A stretch of DNA of 64,000 nucleotides. It comes from Capitulum mitella (taxonomy: Eukaryota; Arthropoda; Thecostraca; Pollicipedomorpha; Pollicipedidae). The position numbers and the translations under genes were made by a program. This document shows positions 24,333 through 35,995 of this stretch, one piece after another (within the stretch, counting starts at the first letter, position 1; each line of letters starts with the position of its first letter). The notes under the pieces were generated by a model. The model saw nothing but the letters and a program-made list of their open reading frames with translations. It was not told the DNA's origin and ran no database searches. The stretch lies in NCBI GenBank assembly GCA_030062745.1, contig CP099843.1, positions 20,992,583 to 21,056,582 of the forward strand, in the 5' to 3' direction.

Positions 24333-27263
24333 CCTTCGCCGGGCCGGCCTCCGGAACCACCTTCGCCGGGCCGGGGGGAGGAGTTGATGAGACCTCTCCC
24401 AGATCGGAAGAAATGGAAGTCCCACAGGAAAAATCGTTGGAAAGTCCTCGTCAAAACTGGAAGCAAGCATCTGATTTTTTTCACATAACATTATTTTAAA
24501 GGTTACCGGATGCCACCTTAGGTCAATTACTCTGCTGACATTTTCGGCAGAAAACGTTAATAGCCAAGGTTTTTACGTGGTTCAAATGGGTTTTACCAGT
24601 AAAAAGGTCTGCTTTACCTGTGAGAGGCAGAAAAAAAACATTTGGGGCTAAATTTGGCCATTTCAAGGAAAGAGAAGAATGAATGCAAAAACGTCCTTTT
24701 ACAATGGCAAAAATCTCGTTTTTCGAAATGTATAGGTATGTGCCTTGGCTGAAATACGCTGCAAATGTTCTTGGCACTCATAAGAAGTCGGCAGCTAACA
24801 AACTGAAGTCAAAAAAGGTCAATCTAGGTCATCGTATTAACTCCTATACGTCGGCGTTTCTGATGTATGTCGTGAAACGCGCCCCCTAAATCATCTTTCA
24901 CGGCGGTCATTCAGACACCGGGCAGCGGACACGGCCGCAATGCAACAGCGGCATATTTCGCGGGAAGTTATTTTCGCAACATCAAGGTCTTCCCATTTTG
25001 GTTGTCAAAACCAAGAGTATTGGGGCAGCACAAACTGTATTCAAGGACGGCATGGGCATAGTTCTGATGATTTGTGGCCATACAAAGTGTGTTCGCGTTG
25101 AAAACAAACATAGCAGTTAAAAAGGTCAAATCAGGTAGGCCTCGGTCAAATGGGATTGGTTCATCCTAGGCAAATCAGTTCCTATCATATATTAATATAC
25201 TGGTGCTTCCGAAACACATGCGACTACCAGTAAACGTTCCAAGACTGCAAACCAAAGAATTGTACTCGCCTGAGGATCTGATAATTCAATAAGAACCGTG
25301 CAGTGACCCCGGGGTGTAACTGTACCCCCAATGGGTACAGCTACGTGTGCAAATAACGTAAGAAACACCAAGGTATACACATATGCGTCATTCCGCGTCA
25401 AACTGCACAAGATCGAATTGCACAAGAATTGACCCGGCCCTTTTTGATTCTGATGAAACTTGGTATGCTCACAGTAACTATCAAAAATGTTCAACCGTAA
25501 ATTTTTAGCCCTGGGTGATCTATGACGTTAAAGTAACATGTCAGGACAGGCCACCGATTTTTACAGACGCTGAATGATCAAATGTCCATAGCTCGGTGAT
25601 AGACAGTCACATAAAGTTGCGACTAACGCCATTTCATATAGAAATGTTCCAGCTTTCACAAGTAAAATTCGGTTTTAACCACGTTTGCTCAACGTAAGTT
25701 TTACGACAATGTAGTACAACATGTCCCCAAGTATCTGTAATAAGCTTGGCAAAAAAACATTTTTGGGCACACTGAAACTTTTCGGATATCCTGACTTAAG
25801 TTCTGCTACGTGGCTCGTGGGAGATACGCCCTGAGGCTAATGGACGAGTACTGCTTGATTTCGTGCTTTTCGTTCGTCCGGTTGTTTTATAGCTTGGTGT
25901 GCGATCTCCTTCGTGTCTGCTACACATCACCTTAGTTTTAAATTGCTTGACCAGAAAGGTGAAAGGTCATGACACCCCACCACCAATCGACCACTGCCAT
26001 TTAAATCTGGTATAATCGTTCTTCACATCTGAACGAAAGTGAGTCTATCGGGTGATCCCAGGTCCTAAAGCCAAATGAGATAAACCTCGTTGTGCATCGG
26101 GACCTCTGGAAGGTGAATCGAGGTCATTAACAACGGATAACCTTGGATTGCCCATTTTGGCCTTGGATCATTTACTGATTTTTTGGGGCGCTGATTTCGA
26201 ATTTCGCACCCATTTGGCACGTATTTAGTCATTTATCTTTATTCCATGCCCTCGATAAAGAATCAATTTTCTCATTTTTTTGGCACGCATCTCAATAATC
26301 ACTTTTATCTGCTTCTATACGAAGTTGTCATTTCATGTGTAACTATTCAAACATTCCGGGAATGGCGTCATGGTAAAAATCAACGCCCTCCAGCTGACAT
26401 GAAATCTTCGATATGCAAGCTCCGACACATGATCAATTTATGTGAAATTCCTGACGTCAACCGAGGTCAATGGTCTCGACTGACGTTCAAAAGGCCCCGG
26501 TGCTCGACTAACCTCATCAGCTGGCTTAAAGGATTACGAACACTGGGAAGGTTCATTTCCGTGAAAATGTGAAGCGGGTATGTCAGATTTCGATGACAAG
26601 GGTCGATTGGTGGTGGGGTGTCATGATCTTTGACCTTTCTGCTCAAGCAATTTAAAATTAAGCTGATGAGTTATGAGCATTTGAATCTTGTCATGTCCAC
26701 GGGAATCAGTGACTTTTCATGACTGGTAACTTTGACATCAGGGGTCATCTAAGACTAAAAATTTATGACTGGCCATTTTTCGACGTGTACTATGAGCGCA
26801 CCAAATTTCGTCAAAATCGAAAGAGGCCGGGTTAGTTCTTGTGCCATTCGACGTGGAATGACCCATATCCAAGCTTCAAAACCGTCGAAGCAGTCCAACA
26901 ATGTGAAGAGCTAACGTAAAAAGGTCGAAAGTTCAGTAAATCTAAAGTAAATGACCTTGAAACTTCCCAAAAACTCGAGATAGACAATTGTTCCATTTGT
27001 CATGTTGTATCAATACGCCACGTTTCACGTCAATCGATACATTTCACAAAATGTTAAACCAGTTACAGTTTTTTTGGAACATGGTCTTCCTTGACCTGTC
27101 CTAGGTCCACTGCCTGAGGTAGACCTGAGTTCCAAAACTGACGTAAAGAGTAGCAATGATGTCTGACAACGTACGCATGTTTCGTATCTCAGCGCCTTTT
27201 CGTTTTTTGGCTGGCCTCAGAGAACCGGACGGAGGTTCTCATGAACCCCCGGACCGGCGAAGG
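24333..27263. mobile_element. 2.9-kb foldback DNA element with CCTTCGCCGG termini
   Basis: The left end begins CCTTCGCCGGGCCGG (a second copy at 24351 fits best), and the right end is its complement, CCGGACCGGCGAAGG. Flanks are TTAA on the left and ATAA on the right, which may be a decayed TTAA duplication. Internal blocks also pair in opposite orientation: 25937-25998 with 26600-26660 (ACACCCCACCACCAATCGAC) and 25388-25480 with 26785-26875. No transposase frame is present. It contains many AGGTCA words. Confidence 0.6.
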
Positions 27264-28740
27264 ATAAGATGGAATGTTTCCTTTGAGTCACGAATAATGC
27301 ATCAATAGGCTCCTGCCCCAAAGGTATGTCTGACGTGAATTTGGCCAAAACCATGTTCTGAAACGGGACGTTGTCCTGATTTCAAACACACTATTATTTT
27401 TTTGCTTTCCACATCACCTTATTTCATTTCACACTCCAGTTCTAAGTCGAAAACACCCTTCCTCGGCGCAAATTCAAAACCGAGATCGCATAAAACTCCT
27501 AGTATGCTAATTTTCGATAATGTAAATCCAATGTCTACGCGTAGTCCGTTCTGACTACAACTGGTGGAATGGAAAGTCGTCAGGGTGAATAGAGCAAATC
27601 TTCATAGTATTTTCTTAGTGCATTGTTGTACTGGCTGCAAGGAAGCAGAAGTTCTTGTTCGTTTTTTCGCTTTGAACCTAAGCATTACTGGCCTTTGTGT
27701 AGCTGTTAGCAGGATTGGCAAAAAACCCAGCTGATTCTAGTTCTGGCCGGCTGCGACCAGCTAAAGCTGATCCAAACTGGCCAATGTTACTTACTGCCCG
27801 TGCAAATCATTATCTACATGGGCATTTTGGCTGCAACTGGTTATTTTCCGTGGAAATTGTAACCACGAGCGGTGGAAGTTCAGTGAAGATGGGTGGGCGG
27901 GGGGGGGGGGACAAACGTGATTTTCATCTCGTTTCTTTCCATGCAATGCCATATGGTAAATGTTAAACGTTTCCCAAAACTGGGGGCAGTGCCCCTGCCT
28001 CCCCCCTCCCCTCCCTGATTCCAACGTCCCTGACTGCAACTGTCTGTGGTGGTTACTTTTGGAGAACATTTGATAACCTCACAGGAGAGTTGCGGTTCGT
28101 GTGACTACTGGCTTTCTATTGTCGGTGTCAAACACTACATTTTTTAATTGTTCGAGATACTTTTCCGCAATTCTAATTCCACGTTCATGAAACTTTGCAT
28201 GTGGCCATTCAATCAACCTAAGCGCCCGTACACTGGAAAAAAACGTTTGATGGAAATAGACAAAAACAATATTTTCCCCGGACACCGGATGTTAGCAAAG
28301 TTCTGGAAGCCATCGATACAGCCAAGGAAATACTGCACCATCTATCCAGTACTAGGCACCGCCCATTCCCAGAGGCTTCTGACCACGAGTCCGGTCATTC
28401 CAGTCGGTGATGACAAACGAGGAGAGCAGCGCATGGCATGGAGCGGTACGTGTGTGCTACCTATAGCGTATGGCATGCACGGTACGCTATAGGTAATATA
28501 AACAGCTTCCCACGGAGCCGGACGACAGCAATGATGGACTGTAAAATGTGATAAATGCAGTCGGGTGGAGAACGATCGGAACGACGGGAAGGAAACGAAG
28601 GTTTTATCGCACCGATCAGAAGCCAGGAGGCTGCTTTTTGTCTTTTTATTCGTACCTTTCTACTTTGCTTCGAGGTCATCGACCCTGTCCTTCTCCATAC
28701 TGTCAACACCTGTCTCATTTCCCGCCACTTCCCCGATTCC
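27264..28740. other. Non-coding interval; no gene recognised
   Basis: Low-complexity G- and C-runs occur near 27893-28020. A perfect inverted repeat lies at 28459-28494. Open frames are short and unconserved. Confidence 0.5.
28459..28494. repeat. Perfect 12-bp inverted repeat
   Basis: ACCTATAGCGTA at 28459-28470 pairs with TACGCTATAGGT at 28483-28494 around a 12-base spacer. Confidence 0.9.
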
Positions 28741-28747
28741 ATGTAGC

Positions 28748-28870
28748 AGGCGCGTATATAGGGAAATGCCATCAGGCCATGGCATCCCTCCTGGGCGCCG
28801 AAGGCGGCCGCCTGTCGGAAATATTGGCTAATAGGGTGCCGAAAACGCCAGTTAGGTTCGCCAGTCTCGA
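28748..28870 (+). mobile_element. Short hAT-like element, family 3, copy 1 (incomplete)
   Basis: It starts CAGGCGCGTATATAG and shares GCCATCA, CCATGGCATCC, GCCGAAGG, ATATTGGCTAA and GGGTGCCGAA, in order, with the reverse complement of 54350-54475. The start resembles the CAGGGGCGTA termini of hAT-type short elements. Confidence 0.5.
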
Positions 28871-28929
28871 GGCCTTTACGGACGACTCATGAGCCCTAAA
28901 AATGGCCCGAGGATAGGAAGGGAATCAAC

Positions 28930-29473
28930 AGCTCAACTGAATAATCATAAAGACCCAAGGGCGCCCAAAATCCCGGAGAAGTGTCCTCCCCCCCCCCGAG
29001 GGCTCAAGAGCGCCCCGAGATATGAAAGCATCACGATGGCGAAAAGAATGCCCTGGAGAAAAAAGGGCGCCCGAAACCCTGAAGGGCGCCCCCGAGGGCT
29101 GAAAGGGCGCCCATGTGGTTTGAAAATGTCATGAGGTCTAGAACACACCATGAAGAACAAAAGGGCATCCTAAACCCTCCGACGGACTGGAGGGGTGCCC
29201 CTCCGAGGGCTCATTTGGACATCCCTGTAGACCATGTGCCGAGGGCTAGTAGGAAGCCCTAAATAACAAAATAGCAACCCCAAACATAGAGGACGCAGAA
29301 GCGCAAGCACTGCTGAGGACTCAAAGGATGCCCCTGCGGTCTGAAAATATGTTTCGAGAGCTACAAGGACGCCCTAAAGAGTCTGGGTGCCCCAAAATCT
29401 GGAGGGGTGCCCCCGAGGGCTCAAATGGCGCACCTGACGCATGAAAACATGTCTTGGAGGTTAGAAGAACGTC
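28930..29473. repeat. GGGCGCCC satellite array, left part
   Basis: Degenerate units of roughly 55-65 bases recur, each with a GGGCGCCC-type core, CCGAGGGCTCA, a TGAAAA-TGT block and CTAGAAG-ACGCCCT. The array is interrupted at 29474 by a piggyBac-like element and resumes at 30681. Confidence 0.7.
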
Positions 29474-30680
29474 CTTAACCCTATTCCCGGTAGGGGAGGC
29501 TGAATCCGCCCCCCTCGGGTTTCTTGCTTGCTAATTCCAGGCTTTTTGACACGGCCTCACGAAACTTGGTCACTTTTCCTAGCTGTTTTTTCTACGTGCC
29601 ATGACAAAATTCCAAAATTTTATTCTCCTCAGGAACGGAGCCAGGCAACGTTTTTGGTAGGCACCTCAGGCCATTTTTGGCCATGTTGAGGGTAAAAGGA
29701 AAATATCTGCCAAAAGTAGGGTTTTTAAGATAAAACTTATAGCTTTATATGGGTGTATAGCAAAATAGTTTGGCAACGCGCAAATGCAATTTTGTTCTCG
29801 TGGAGCCACTTTACAAGGTCAGGTCAAGGTCAAAAGTCAAAATTTGGTTTTATAGTAATAATTTCAGGGCTATTTTTCAAACGTCAAATATATATGGCGT
29901 ATAAGGGTGCCCTCTACTTGTGTATCAAGTTTCAGCTTGATATCAGGTCGGGTCACGGAGATATGACCTAAAATGTCGGTGTGCGTACCCTGCATCACAA
30001 TACCCAGAAAATGAAATTTTTGGAATAGAGTGAATTCAGATGATTAAAAACGTTCACAGATAATATCAAATGCACATGAGATCATCCCAAGTGACTCCAC
30101 GGTCACTGGAGGTCATTTAAAGTCAAAGGTCACAAGTTGATCTCAAGGACGCGTGACCATGACAATTCCCCCTTTTCATGTCCCTGGCACCGCCTACACT
30201 AACATCATGCAAACATTGTGATGCGATTTGTACTTGTTTAGCATAACATGACCAGTAGAAGCCAAAAAAAGTTATTGCCCTTTTTGTTCATTCAGTGGTT
30301 GAAAAACTAATCATTTTGTTTTTGAAGCCCTGTGAAAGCTCTTGGATTTTCTCAAAATTTCAAATGTGTGTACGACTGGTGAAAATCCCATCCATAATCT
30401 CTCGATTCATACCAGCTTCATCGAAATCGGTCGATAAACAACGGAGTTATAAGAAGTCCAAAAATGCCCCTAATTTTGACGGTTTTGCCCCCTGTACCCA
30501 CCACTTTTAAAAATTTTGAAAATTTATTTTTATCAAAATGCAGTTCACGTCATGGCAAATCGATTGCCGTTTGTTGCGATTTAATCGGATCTGTATTCTC
30601 GAGATTTCGGGGGGGAGGAATCAGACCTCGCCCTGCCGGGAATCGACCATACCGTCCAGCCCTCCGGGAATACGGTTAAG
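29474..30680. mobile_element. piggyBac-like non-autonomous element, copy B, inserted in a satellite array
   Basis: 1.2 kb. The left end is TTAA-CCCTATTCCCGG, and the right end is CCGGGAATACGG-TTAA, its inverted complement. It is collinear with copy A at 6604-7822, including the internal AGGTCA-rich block (30105-30130). No transposase is encoded. The satellite sequence on the two sides joins cleanly if one TTAA and the element are removed. Confidence 0.8.
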
Positions 30681-30910
30681 AACATAAGGAAGCCGAACCC
30701 CTGCAAAGTCGTCCCCAAGGGTTCCAACGGCGCTCCTGAGGTCTGAAAATGTGTCTCATTGGCTAGAAGGTTGTCCTCAAGAAGAAAAGGGCGCCCCAAA
30801 CTCTTGTGGGGTACCCCTGAGGGCTCAAGGGGCGCCCCTGTTGCGTGAAATTACTCCCGAGGCTTAGAGAGACGCCTGAAAGAACAAAAGCGCGCCCAAA
30901 ACCTTGGAGA
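30681..30910. repeat. GGGCGCCC satellite array, right part
   Basis: Continues the unit broken at 29473: GAACATAAGGAAGCC here corresponds to GAAGAAAAGGGCGCC in an intact unit near 30780. Confidence 0.7.
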
Positions 30911-30974
30911 TACAGTAGAACCCATGTCCGCATCATATATATAATCTGGATGCATGATCACCGTTTCAGCGTCT

Positions 30975-32020
30975 GTTTCTGCGTCAGATGACTGATGCGT
31001 CGGAGTAGAGCGGCATGGTTTGTTTCAGCTGGTGTCCAGTGTAATGGTGTCATTGGATCACTAACAATTAATGACTACCGGGGGCCTCTTGAATCCATTT
31101 TAAATACGGGGTGTAAACAGGGGTATCGATTTGTATTCTTTCGAGGCAGCCCTCGCCCACCCAGTGTTGATTTGGTCCCCTCCAGTGTTGGTTTGGGCAC
31201 CTCCAATATTTTCCTGCCAGTTTTAAAGGGAACTGGGCAAAAATTAGGAAAGAAACGGTTGCAATAGATAAAAGACATGCAGCAAATACAGAATAAGGCA
31301 TATAGTGATGTATCTATCTATCTTCTATCTATATATATACACATACATATATTCTTATATCTATATAAGATATACGCAATTTTCTGCCTCAAAAATAGTG
31401 GTGAAAATGTCAAAAAATTTAAATGATCAAAATACGGTGGGCTTCATGAGTTGAGAAACCCACATTTGGGGGAGGTTAGGTTGTCGGGCAGACGGCTCGG
31501 CCCACCCAATCATTTACAGAAATTGACGTCCCTCGGTGTCAAAGTGTACAATTAAGGGACCTGTGGCTCCTGGTATGGCAAAGGAAATCGAATACACGGA
31601 AGGCTGAAATTCCCATCTGTGTGAGGCACTTGACCAACATCGATAAACCTATACAACGATTCGCTCCCGTGTGCCACGTTCAGTCCCGCGTTCCGATGAT
31701 TCGATGGTAGAGATCCTACCCGGCCACCGCAATATCACGCGCCCTGGGGACTAAAAGTGGCACCTCAGGCATAATGTAATGACAGAAAATGCCCAGCTAC
31801 CTGTCAGCCCAGGCGACGCGGGGCCATCTCTCCGCATAACCTTTACGCGTCAGAATAAAAAATAGCAATAAATGGTGACATTTTTAGAGCTTCAGCTGCC
31901 GACCTCCCCGCTTTCCCTCCCCCGCTCCCACCACACGTATTGGGGTCCCTTAAACTGGCGGCGCCCCCCTGAAGAGTGATGGCATCTCCCTTGGTCAGTT
32001 CCTAAATACGCCCCTGCCTC
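30975..32020 (-). mobile_element. ~1-kb dispersed repeat, fullest copy, hAT-type end
   Basis: On the minus strand this copy begins CAGGGGCGTATTTAG (near 32016). The blocks 31545-32020 and 30975-31110 are the reverse complement of 49255-49740 and 49745-49885. A middle segment (about 31115-31545) is absent from the 49-kb copy but matches 2900-3240. No long open frame. Confidence 0.6.
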
Positions 32021-32039
32021 GTAGCACTTCCTTGTCCAT

Positions 32040-32740
32040 CCTATTTTCAAGCCAGGCGATACAGTTGTGGTTTCCAACTACCGTTCCACTGTCCCTATTA
32101 AAGCGAAGATTGTCGGGCGTGTGGTGCAGCGCCAGCTGTTCCGCTACGTGTCCACCAACCATCTCCTGTCCTCGTTTCAACATGGTTTTCGTCCCCGCCA
32201 TTCCACGGAGGTTGCTCTGCTTATCACACCTAATGGCATATTCTCTAAAATGGACCACGGCCACCTTCCATTCCTGTGCTTCTTGGATTTCAATAAATAT
32301 TTTTACGTCATTTCCCACTCTCAACTTCTATTTAAGCCCCAGCCCTATAACAATGACGCAGCTTGGTATTCCTCCCATCTTTTCGGTCATTCTCAGTTAG
32401 TCTGTACCTCTTCTGCTCCCGGCGAAAGATTTCCAGGCCACTTCCTAAAACCGCGGGGGTTTTCCAGGGATCAGCCCTCAGTCCTCTTTTATTCACCATC
32501 TTTGCCGACGATCTTAGCCTTCATGCACGGACGCTCACATGACCCAGTATGCTGACGACACCCAAATCCTCATATCCGATCACAAACGGAATCTTCCTTC
32601 CTTCATCCTATCCGTGGAAACCACCCTTTCCTTCTGATCATCGTGGTTCCATGCTCACGGACTCTCAAGTTAAATGCATCCAAAACCAAACTCCTTCTCC
32701 TTGGTAAACCATTATCACTTCATTTTCCCTTTTGACTCTT
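32040..32740 (+). pseudogene. Decayed non-LTR retrotransposon reverse transcriptase fragment
   Basis: In one frame 32067-32300 reads NYRSTVPI, VVQRQLFRYV, LLSSFQHGFRPRHSTEVALL and LDFNKYF, the order of fingers/palm motifs in LINE reverse transcriptases (CR1/jockey-like). After frameshifts the TIFADDLS and MTQYADDTQI blocks follow (32500-32570), the YADD being the catalytic motif. Several frameshifts make it inactive. The ends of the element were not found. Confidence 0.85.
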
Positions 32741-32749
32741 GAGTATCCC

Positions 32750-34410
32750 TGAACTTCATTTCTAAGCGTACCTGGTGATTTCTGCATTTTCCAGAAAAAA
32801 ACTGGCAATGTCACGGTTTGCAAAAGAGTTCGCTTGAAAACGTGTGTTGGGAGTTATGATTGCAGTAAAAATGTTGTTCTGAATGGTCTAACTAAATGCA
32901 ACGTGAATCTCAGAATCACTTTGCAGGATTCTATTTCACGTTGGGAACGATTCGGTGGCGAATTTTGCTCCTGTAACATGAAGACCCTGAGGACCACCAA
33001 TTATTATTGGGCCATTGCTTGTGACACCAGTGAACGCTGACTGGCTTATCGGTCATGTTGTTGTTAGAAGTTAAATATAGAAACAGTGCATTGGGACTTG
33101 TAGCATTGATTAATAATGCGTTTTTCACTCCTTTAAGGAGTGCCATTTCTTCTTCTTCCATGCTTACTCAGTCACGTTTTCCTTTTAGTGCCTTATTTTC
33201 CTTGAATTGTTTTACTCCCATTTATTTATATTGGTGTCATTAATTTCATTGTTAATACTGCTATGTAATACATTTTGCTTTCATTTCTCATTTATTCTTT
33301 ATATGTCCTTTTTGGGCTATGTTTTCTTCATGTTTTGTTCAATGTTTTACTATTAGTTGCACTTCTGGCTTTTATTCCCTATTTTATTTCATTTAATTTT
33401 GACTTTCCATGTTTACGAAATAATTCATTACCAGTTTTCATTTGTTTCTTTAATCTCCCTCTGTTATATTCATAGTTTTTATTTTTGTTAGTTATTTCTC
33501 ATATGTATTTCATGTCCTTCTCATCCAATTATTTCTTTCCAGCTAATGAAACAAGAAGAGCTGTGTCATGAAACACTATATATAGAATATATACTATATA
33601 CAGAATATACTAAATATAGAACTACATATAGAATTGGTTGTTTTTCTTTTTTATATTTATGGTTTTTGCATGCACATTATTATTTTTATAATAATATTTA
33701 ACTTCTGTAGTAGTATGAATCCTTTCCATTCCTATTAAATTACTTTAAAGTTATATTTATTAATTTTATGAATGTTTATTTTTGAAAGTATTTTATTAAT
33801 GCCTTAGTTTTTCTAGTGATTTTCTTTCTCTCATCTTTACTGCCACAATATATTTATTTTTATTATTTATTTACTCTACTTTCCTCTGCAGAAGATTTTA
33901 TTATCAAAATGCATTCCAACTGTTTACTGAAATCATTGAACTGATGAAGCAGTGATCTATCTTTTTTTCAACAGCAGCTACAGTAATGGTATCTCAGCAT
34001 GGCAGCCAGGTTGAGCATTGTGTCACTAGGATGTTTCTTGTATTATAATTACAGTCATCAGGCATCTGAAACTGCACTGTTCATAAGTAGCCTACATATT
34101 CTGCACTGCATCCATCTCTTTCTAAAACATTATAATCTTCCCACATATTCTGTGGAATGGGCCAGTGATATTTTGGAGCAATAAAAACCATTTCAGTCAT
34201 GAGTTTGATAACAATTCTCAGTTGATAAACTTTGATTCAGAAATGAGTACTCATTTCTGAATCAATTGCATCATATCAGAATCACAGATTCTGCATACTG
34301 TACCTGGAGTCTAACTGCCATCAGAGTGAGCAAACCTTGAGGCAGAATTATGACAACTCAGAAAACCTGCATGAAGCAAGTCGGAACCTTTAAAGGAAAA
34401 CAAGCACACT
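32750..34410. other. AT-rich interval, no gene
   Basis: Long T-rich stretches on the plus strand (33120-33900) give spurious hydrophobic open frames. There is nothing to support a gene. Confidence 0.6.
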
Positions 34411-34452
34411 GGAGAAAAAGGGACGTAAAAACGCAGCTGTAAAACAACATTA

Positions 34453-34596
34453 GCACTGGAGCTCCAGGGTCGTGGATCACCTACTATCGCTAAGCTAACC
34501 AACCTAACCTTACCTAACCTAACCTAACCAACCTAACCTAACCTACTGTGAAAACAAGACGAATAGTACGTGATCTACGACCTGGAGCTCCAGTGC
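34453..34596. mobile_element. Foldback element with TTAGG telomere-like repeats in its loop
   Basis: The left arm starts GCACTGGAGCTCCAGGG (34453) and reads to TACTAT (34487); the right arm is its complement, ending CTGGAGCTCCAGTGC at 34596. Weaker pairing continues outward for about 30-40 bases (ACAACATTA on both sides). The loop is mostly CCTAA repeats. Confidence 0.75.
34496..34546. repeat. Interstitial TTAGG-type (CCTAA) telomere-like repeats
   Basis: About ten CCTAA units, some with an extra A or T, in the loop of the foldback. TTAGG is the usual telomere repeat of arthropods; here it is internal. Confidence 0.8.
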
Positions 34597-34659
34597 ATAA
34601 TGTTGTTGTTTCCCAACTGACGCTCCTTTTGCCACGCGCGCCGTATATGTGTCATCCAG

Positions 34660-35815
34660 TGTGCTTGGTTTATGGCGTGCGCTTCTAAAGGATTGCCAAG
34701 CAAGTCAATGTCTTCTACATAAAAAACAAGATGCCAGGTAAGAGGATGTCAGCAATGTTGCAGGCTGTACAGGGAAGTAGAACTGGAATGACATACATTA
34801 AATATACCAGTCAACAGTCATCCATGTACACCACAAACAGCAGAATGAAACAGATTCATATCCAAACAGCATGGAAAGTGAAACAAACACATGTTTGGAG
34901 CAAGATCAGAAAAGGTGTTGATTTTGGTTGCTACAGAATACCAAAAAATGTGTGTTCCAAAAACATTTCATGCTCCCAAAACCCGACTTTGTGTCTTCAC
35001 CACAATAGCCACATTAAAAAAATGTTGACAAATTTTCAACTCTGGAAACAAGTGACTTAGTCTCCATTCAGCAAGAAGCAGATATGACGTCATATATGAC
35101 TTGCACCAGAAATGCCTGCTTGCCTTCTAATGCCAGTATCACATTTTGTAAACCACAAACAAAACACAAATTTCCAATCCTGGTTTGGAACCGTGATTAC
35201 TCATAGAAATGGATTCCAATAACCAGGGCGCCTAGCCAATCCGGAGCCGCATCGAGATGCCGTACACTCACCCTCTTGAAAGTGGAGTGGCAGTTCACAC
35301 TGGTCCATCAAATAACCTTTAATAAGGTCGGCTTCCAGGAGACTAGACTGCAATTACGTGGGACACCTCTCACATCTTGACTCGCATACAAGCATTGGTT
35401 AGGACCATCTCAATATACTATTCATTCGTATCATTTGCGTCATATTTGAATCTAGCGTAATGCTACCAGATTATAGCCATAGTCCACGAAATTCTAAGGA
35501 ATTCATGAAAAATGTACAGAGATGTTCATGCCTCGAATTTTTCAAGCAATGCAACATCAAAGGGACGTGGACCGGATGCAGAATCACATTGTCCATAAGC
35601 GGCGGGACGGGAGAGTATCGTGTCCCCTTAACTGGCGAGATTTAACGTTAACCCTATGGCGCTGCATGGAAAGGAATGACTCGAAGAGGTACAACTGATG
35701 CCCCCGTTGCCGGAATACGTTCCGCCCCTAATGATATTGTGTCGTATTTTAAAGTCTTCCGTTTCACCGATGGTACCACTGGGGTGTGCACAGGCGTGCC
35801 TATCATGTAGCTGAT
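34660..35815. other. Non-coding interval
   Basis: No gene or clear repeat recognised. A 109-codon open frame at 34731-35060 has no recognisable domain. Confidence 0.5.
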
Positions 35816-35823
35816 CAGATGAT

Positions 35824-35995
35824 CACCGGCGCAGCCCAATGGGGATCCGGGGGCCCTGACGCCCCCCTCCCTCTCCTTAGACCCGCATTTTTTGTGAAAA
35901 TTGCACATCGTCTTCCCAGCAGGCGGTTTTTCGTATGATTGCAGTTCACACTGAGCTCCCCCCTCCCCCTTAAGCGAACGCTGGCTGCGCCCCTG
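35824..35995. mobile_element. Short hAT-like element, family 2, with 8-bp target duplication
   Basis: It starts CACCGGCGCAGCC and ends GGCTGCGCCCCTG (inverted). It is flanked by CAGATGAT (35816-35823) and CAGATGAC (35996-36003). The interior has CCTTAG-CCCGCATTTTTTG, TTGCACATCGTCTTC and TTCACACTGAGCTCC, shared with copies at 44.1 and 60.3 kb. Confidence 0.75.
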
